Source: Romanomermis culicivorax
Taxonomy: Eukaryota; Nematoda; Enoplea; Mermithida; Mermithidae
Length of the DNA stretch: 64,000 nucleotides
Assembly: GCA_963922205.1 (NCBI GenBank)
Contig: CAWUHX010000009.1
Coordinates: 620,001 to 684,000, forward strand
Direction: 5' to 3'
Shown: piece by piece, positions 58,501 through 64,000 of the stretch
Layout of the letters: every line of letters begins with the position of its first letter
Numbering within the stretch: the first letter of the stretch is position 1
Translations under genes and position numbers: made by a program
Notes under the pieces: model-generated
Told to the model about the DNA's origin: nothing
Databases searched by the model: none
What the model saw: only the letters and a program-made list of their open reading frames with translations

Positions 58501-61500
58501 GTGTTATTGCAAACACGCGAACGTTTCATTTTCTCTAGCCACCATTTGTTGTTACCATTCTCACCATAACATTTCTGTACGAATAGTATGAATTTTTAAT
58601 GTTGGCTCCTTTTTCTAGGTTATGTTCTTTAATGACAAAGCTTTTATTTTTAGTGACACTATTTGCGACCTGGGCGGTGCGTCCGAATTGGCAAATTATG
58701 GCGAATATTCTGGCGCACCTAGCGAATCTCAGACCTTTGAATACGCACGTACAATTTTGACCCTAATGACCTCGAGCCCAAAACGCGACGAGGGAAAAGT
58801 ACTAATTATCGGAGGTGGTATTGCGAATTTCACGAATGTCGCTGCTACGTTCAAGGTAGCTCAATACCTACAACCGTTTATGATTTCTGGTTATCATAAT
58901 TTACATTTTTGAAATTTTATTGGTGTTACTATACTTGGAAAAAATCACCTTCTTTGCTTAATTTTTGCAAAGAATTTACTTTGCTTAATATTTGCTTATA
59001 CATATTTTCTTTGCTTAGGGCATCGTCAAAGCTCTGAAAGACTTTCAGGCTAAGTTGCAAGAGCATAAAGTTTCTGTATTCGTCAGACGCGCAGGACCCA
59101 ATTATCAAGAAGGATTAAGAGTAATACGAGAAATTGGTGAGCATTAAATCCGTACGTAAATTGATGGAAAATTTGTGAATTTTTAAACAAACGATTTAAC
59201 TAGTATCATATCATTTACTTCAGTACTCTCTAAGACGATTTAGCCTTAACCGCAATTTCGTATTTGGAGTTGAAAATCGTAATGCATAAGTTACATCTTC
59301 ACTTCAGTAAAATTAATCCAATTTAACGCCAACCAAAGACGCACAGCAAGAAATTTCCAAGGGCGGAGGGTCTTTTTTATTGAGAGGTAATGGAGGTGGG
59401 TGAGCAAAAAAAACAAAAAAAAAAGTTCCACGAGCACGTTTCAAAAAATAAAAATACATAAAAATCGTAAAATAATACATAAAAATCGTTAAAAAACTGT
59501 CTTGGAAAAAGTTCAGGGAGTGTTTGACGATTTTTTCGGGTCCCTACCAGTGTTTTTTTTGTACTCGGTCCATTTTTACTGGTACAAACGACCTCTCAAA
59601 AACCGTTTGTACTCCAAAATTTGCGAAAAATTGCTGAAAAAAGGATTCATTGTTATATGTAAAATGCAACAAACATGCTGTGAAATATGAATACATTGGC
59701 TATTCCCACGAGACACATAAGAAGGCTACAAATTCAGACACATAAAACACTTGATCATGAGGCACATAGCATGCACTAGTGAAATACTACACAAAAAGCT
59801 TTTATTATTGTGCCACAGTTGCTAGTTTGTCGTTTTCGATGTGAACGCATAACAAACAAGTCCTACAAAGTCCATTGATACTGAATACTGACAGCTGTTG
59901 AGTAACAAAAAATTTGTTTGTCCAAAAATTTTCGTTTGTACTAGTACAAACGAAGCCCAAATTTTCGTTTTTACTCTGGACCGTTTCGTTTGTAAAGTAC
60001 AAAAAAACCCCGGTCCCTACCTTCCTCAATGTGCATGCATGACGCCAACTTGTCTCCGTGAATTTGGCCCTTATTTGCTATATAATGGTGTTTATGTGAG
60101 ATCTTCCCAGTTAACATTCATCGTTTTGCTCCGGTAAAATTTATAGGAACCACTTTGGGTATTCCGGTACACGTCTTTGGTCCCGAAACCCATATGACAG
60201 CGGTTGTATCAATGGCATTGGGCAAGAAACCGATTCCACCAAACTCTCAACCAGCGCAAACGACGGCAAATTTTTTATTAGCCGGTGGAGGAGCAGCTCA
60301 GGTTTGTGTCATTTTTCGGAATTTGTTCATTAAAGCCCGGTTCATACTTCTGCTCGTTGCTCGGCGAGCAGAACCCCGAGCACAAAAAATTTGCTCGCCG
60401 AGCATGCTTGGTAATTGCTGTTTTGAGAAACGAGACGAGGGAAATGAGAAAGAAACAAATCTTATTCAAGACAAAAAACGAAAATTAATCCGATCTACGC
60501 TCATTTGAAATAGATCAAAAAATCTGAAATAATAGCCAAAGCCCTTGTCTGCCGAAAAAATGTTTGTATAGAATTTTATTTTTTGCTCAATCTCAGAAAC
60601 TGCTCCTTGAAAAATTTCTCTCAGGTACAAAACTTATTTTTGTCTCTTTCTTATTAAATGCTTGTAAATTCAAGAATGACCAACATCGGTACCACATTGT
60701 TCACAAGAAGGTTTCACTATAGAACTTTTTGAACACAAAGAAATTATAGAACACTCAATTTGAAACTGTATTTTATCTCAAAAAGTTTTGAACACCATAT
60801 CATTGCTTTTAACATGATATTCTTGCATAATTCTTCGTGAATTATAGAAATTGAACGATTTTTAGGTATACTTCTTCAGGAAGTGAAGACTAAAAATTAC
60901 TCATCAACCATTGTGTCGTAAAGCATTGGAGGAAAAAATCACATCGTCATTACATTTAACGTTTTTCTTATCACAAATAATTAAAAGTGAGCCGAGATTT
61001 ACACTTGCCCAGTAAATAATCACATGCAGGGCTAATTAATGCAGAAGTTGCCATAGAAAACAGGATATTATCGATCATAGCTCGCCCAAAAAGCCATCGG
61101 CCGATATTTAAAAAAGTCAATTATCAGCCGATGCCAATACATCGATCATTCCCTACCTTAATTGGAAAACTATTGAGAAAGTTTTATTTTTGAAATGTAT
61201 GTAATAACGACTAAATTGATCTCATGTAGAGTAAATTTTTACCTAACATTGGAAATGATCAACTGAATTCTTTGACCCGTGGCCTTCAAGGCACAGAGGT
61301 ATCCTGGATAACGGATAAGGTCAAGTCTTTTTTCCTCTTTCGGGTCAGAACATATCGGGTAGCATATCTGGTCAAAAGGTCCGATACATCCCTAATCGCT
61401 AGATTTATTTGTGGTACTTCATTTTTATGATGTAAATTTTTCGCCATGTCTACTCGAAAAAATTATGAGATGATGAAAAATTTGAACTTATTGAGCTCAA

Positions 61501-62207
61501 TGAAAGAGAATTCTTGTGGAACGTTTAGTCCCCTGATTACAAGTACGTTAGGAAAAGAAGTGTCTTCAAACAAATTCAGGAAGGACTAAGTATTCGGGGT
61601 ATTGATTTTATGGTTCATACATGGAAAGAAATAAGTATGCATTTAGGGGAAAAATTTGTTCGCGAAGTATGAACCAACTCCGAGCATGCTCGGAGATGCT
61701 TGCTAAGCATGCTCGGCGTAAATTTGCTCGCTTAGCACTTAGCAGAAGTATGAACCGGGCTAAAGCTTCTGTGTGAACTTCGAAGAATCGATAGGAGGAA
61801 ATGGAAGAAACAAAATCAAACTTTCATACAAAATGTTGATCGGTGGCTTGCAAGTTTGGCAGGAGAAACTTATGTACCCCATATTTTACTTCTAATTTCA
61901 CCTTTATTCCTTATTTTTCATTTTAGTCATTCTACAGTTACACTTTGTCGCCAAGGGTATGGTCTGTTGATGTTTTTGTTTTTCATCAATCATTCGTGTT
62001 GCTGCATGCGTTTCCTTTTACTTTTCTTTTTCTGTTGACGACTGGAGCTTATTTCAGAGTTCACCATCCTTGGCGCGTAAAGACCTCGGGTCGTCCACGA
62101 ATAGCAGTTTTTTAAGTGCTTCCATTGCCAACGGAGATCACACTTGTCGGGATATCACTGTCGCATCCAGTGGAAAAGATGCGATTTTGTTTAATAAAAA
62201 GACTAAA
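55544..62207 (+). CDS. acly: ATP-citrate lyase (ATP-citrate synthase), N-terminal half, partial
   Basis: Cytosolic enzyme that splits citrate with CoA and ATP to acetyl-CoA and oxaloacetate. Exons: 55544-55696, 55766-55951, 56006-56104, 57642-57736, 57795-58008, 58208-58326, 58654-58855, 59019-59136, 60147-60301, 62058-62207; all GT-AG, phases consistent, 497 codons with no stop. It begins [18 protein letters not shown]. The ATP-grasp part has [32 protein letters not shown] and [12 protein letters not shown]. The CoA/citrate-binding part has [56 protein letters not shown] and [12 protein letters not shown]. The last visible exon is the variable linker, which lacks the RTASFS-type phosphosite of vertebrate enzymes. 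The remaining exons, with the phospho-histidine and citrate synthase-like domain, lie beyond 64000. Confidence 0.95.
56355..56565. mobile_element. Old copy of the CATACCTGTA MITE in ACLY intron 3
   Basis: ATACCTGCAAGACATCAGGC followed by CAGTTGGGGGATAAA and a GTCGAAAAAAG core resembles the hAT-like family, with many substitutions and no clear right terminus. Confidence 0.5.
59334..60046. mobile_element. CATGCAC MITE carrying a nested insertion
   Basis: GACGCACAGCAAGAAATTTC, GGGTGAGCAAAAAAAAC and GTCTTGGAAAAAGTTCAG match 30031-30287, and the end CAATGTGCATGCATG closes it. It is interrupted by the element at 59549-60011 and lies in the ACLY intron between exons 8 and 9. Confidence 0.65.
59549..60011. 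mobile_element. 463-bp inverted-terminal element with exact 10-nt flank repeat
   Basis: Tips AGTGTTTTTTTTGTACT and inverted GGGGTTTTTTTGTACT, with inner TACAAACGA repeats. GGTCCCTACC is repeated exactly at 59539-59548 and 60012-60021, as a 9-10 bp target duplication. The 9-10 bp size suggests a MULE relative. The inner frames are mirror images and not genes. Confidence 0.75.
60334..61761. mobile_element. PIF/Harbinger-like MITE with GCTCGGCGAGC palindromes
   Basis: Perfect 20-bp inverted tips AGCCCGGTTCATACTTCTGC at both ends, flanked by TAA (60331-60333 and 61761-61763, sharing a base with the tip). Subterminal GCTCGGCGAGCA and CCGAGCATGCTCGG palindromes. It fills most of the ACLY intron between exons 9 and 10. 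No transposase frame. Confidence 0.7.
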
Positions 62208-62391
62208 GTAAGCAATTGCGACCGCACTTTTGGCCGTGGCTGGTTTTATATATACACGTAAACGAAGTTCCAAGCTGTGGATGCTCAAGCTAAATTTTTC
62301 ACTGATGGGGTCTTCGATTTCCCAACAATTTAATAAGGTTGTAAATTTTTAGTTTTTTCGTTCAAAAGAATGAATTCCTATAGAGAGTAGG

Positions 62392-62545
62392 GTTCAAAAG
62401 CGCGGCGGGTTCAAAAGCGCGGCGGGTTCAAAAGCGCAGCTAATGCTTCAAAAGCGCAGCAGTGCTGACTATAACGTAGGCGTTCAAAAGTGCAACCAAT
62501 GGTGGAAAAGTGTTTCAAAAGCGCAGTCAGTTATACATCTTAATA
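62392..62545. repeat. Left terminal array of a TTCAAAAGCGCAGC-family element
   Basis: About six units (TTCAAAAGCGCGGCGGG, TTCAAAAGCGCAGC) in the same order and with the same spacer (CAATGGTGGAA, AGTGTTTCAAAAGCGC) as the element at 38526. No inverted right array is found before 64000, so it is truncated or continues past the window. Confidence 0.65.
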
Positions 62546-62916
62546 TGCTGTGTCAGATTTTTTCGGACCAATTAGGAGCCATGGCTCCTAAAAATTCTGA
62601 TTGGCTCCTAAAAATTTAGGGGCACAAGCCAAATTAGCCTGTAAAAATTAGAGCCTAATGACCCTTTTGATTAGGTGAATTTCCTGTCCGGGGATGCATT
62701 TTTATGTATTTAGAAAAATACCGAAAATTTTCCGGTGATTCGCGCCGGATTTCAAATCATTTATGATTCTTTGTATCATTTCTGTTGTGCGGTTGAAAAA
62801 TGTCGACCTAGCTTATGCTCACAGCTTTTGAACATGAGCATGTTATAGATGAATGTTGACCTTCTATTGTTTTTTTACGTATTTGACGAAAACCTAGATT
62901 TTTCTAGGTCCATGCA

Positions 62917-63342
62917 TGCACAGCATAGAAATTCTGCTGGAGTTCAGCCAGGATAGGGGGTGGAATACAAAATTTTTTAAATTCTTGATGATGAAAAGAA
63001 AAGTCTCAGAAAGTCTTTTAACATACAAGCAGCATATTCTTCAAGCCACATTAGTCAGATATGTGAAATTATTCGCTTAGACATCACTTTTTAAAGTTTT
63101 CATGTTACTTTTTTTGAATCAAGTATGATTTATTTAGAAAACTTGTCAAACTACAGCATCATTTCTATGTTTATGACGACTTTCTCTTCTCTCTTGCTCA
63201 TTTTCCTTCGTCATCTTCTCAATCATTGCTGGAAAAGTCAAATCTGCTGGGGGTCAGCAAGAATCTGCTAGGGGTCAGTAAAAATCTGCTGGAGGTCAAA
63301 CCCCCCCCCCAAACCCTCCCAACGTGCATGTATGTTATTCTC
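62917..63342. mobile_element. MITE shared with the last FASN intron
   Basis: Inverted homologue of 12650-13110: CATGCATGCACAGCATAGAA at one end, GAAAAGTCTCAGAAAGTC, TTTCTCTTCTCTCTTGCTCA, three CTGCTGGGGGTCAGCAAG-type units, and CGTGCATGTATG at the other end. Downstream of the last visible ACLY exon. Confidence 0.6.
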
Positions 63343-64000
63343 ACAAAATCTTTCTGGGGACCTTTAAAATTTTCGACTTTCGTGAGCATAACTTTTTGCA
63401 TTTGGAAACTGATTAAGACATCATCAGCAGGGCAAATTGACAGAGGTTCTTCTGTGTAAAGAAGTGTCATTCTTTGTTGCTTGCATAATTTTTGAATTTC
63501 AGTTTGCTCGACTGAAAACACGCTGAATTCACTGAAAAATTAGACCTTTCATTCATGAAATACATAGATATTAAAAATTTTCATTTTCCAATGCTACAGA
63601 AAATTCGAAAATTTCTTCCGATGCTAAGCGCCGGCATTAACTACCGATATCCAAGTCCGAAGTAAAATACCTATCGCGCTTTTTTATGCTTTACAGGTTT
63701 GAAAACAATCATAAATAATTATGATTGGTAAATTACTGGCTCTAGATATATAGATCGAAAATGTTAGAAAATGTTTGAACGCTTTCGCCAACCAAATGGT
63801 GAAAACATCACGATCGACCATTGGTAATTGCGCAAGAATGTGCTGAAAAAATTAATTTTTCGATGTTTTAAAGGTGTCGGAATCAAAAGTTTTCGCGCTT
63901 ACTTTAGCTAGCTTTTAGCTGCAAGTGAAGTTTTCTGATAAAACTAAGCGAATTTATCAATTTTAGAGTGAGCAACTAAAAACGTATCTGTGCAGCCAAA
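63343..64000. other. Probable ACLY intron, nothing recognised
   Basis: No ATP-citrate lyase exon (for example the conserved block after the linker) and no clear repeat boundary is visible before the window ends. Confidence 0.5.

Noticed and set aside
60155..60508. 117-codon ORF extending ACLY exon 9
   Set aside because: It reads through the donor at 60302 into the Harbinger-like MITE; the true exon ends at 60301.

Overview
The window is nuclear DNA of an animal, most likely a nematode. It is AT-rich, its genes are split by GT-AG introns with nematode-like TTTCAG acceptors, and a degenerate (GCCTAA)n tract, the complement of the nematode telomere unit TTAGGC, opens the window. The species cannot be named from sequence alone.

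Two host genes dominate, both of cytosolic lipogenesis. A complete 27-exon fatty acid synthase gene lies on the minus strand (36249 down to 12100). All intron phases join without a frameshift and predict 2258 residues: KS, MAT, DH, pseudo-methyltransferase, pseudo-KR, ER, KR and ACP. The reading frame stops 41 codons into the post-ACP exon, so there is no thioesterase. The amino half of ATP-citrate lyase lies on the plus strand (10 exons, 55544 to 62207) and runs off the right edge. ATP-citrate lyase makes the cytosolic acetyl-CoA that fatty acid synthase consumes. The two genes are divergent (head to head), about 19.3 kb apart. A short GC-rich terminal exon of an unidentified plus-strand gene lies at 878-1069.

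Most of the rest is mobile DNA. 1-9 kb: a large foldback element with a dead mariner nested in one arm, then an apparently intact FLYWCH-MULE transposon with a perfect 9-bp target duplication. 9-12 kb: a 98-bp minisatellite and other repeats. 12-36 kb: fatty acid synthase, with MITE-like elements in its introns. 36-55 kb: the intergenic region, holding several elements whose inverted termini are tandem arrays of 13-20 bp units, two solo LTRs in opposite orientation, a PIF/Harbinger fragment, a 3-kb T-rich/A-rich palindrome, and short 8-bp-TSD elements. 55-64 kb: ATP-citrate lyase, with more MITEs in its introns.

The most notable observations are the divergent lipogenic gene pair, the thioesterase-less fatty acid synthase, a cluster of CACGTG E-boxes over the 5' half and upstream region of that gene, and the recurring tandem-array terminal architecture, seen here with six unrelated unit sequences.
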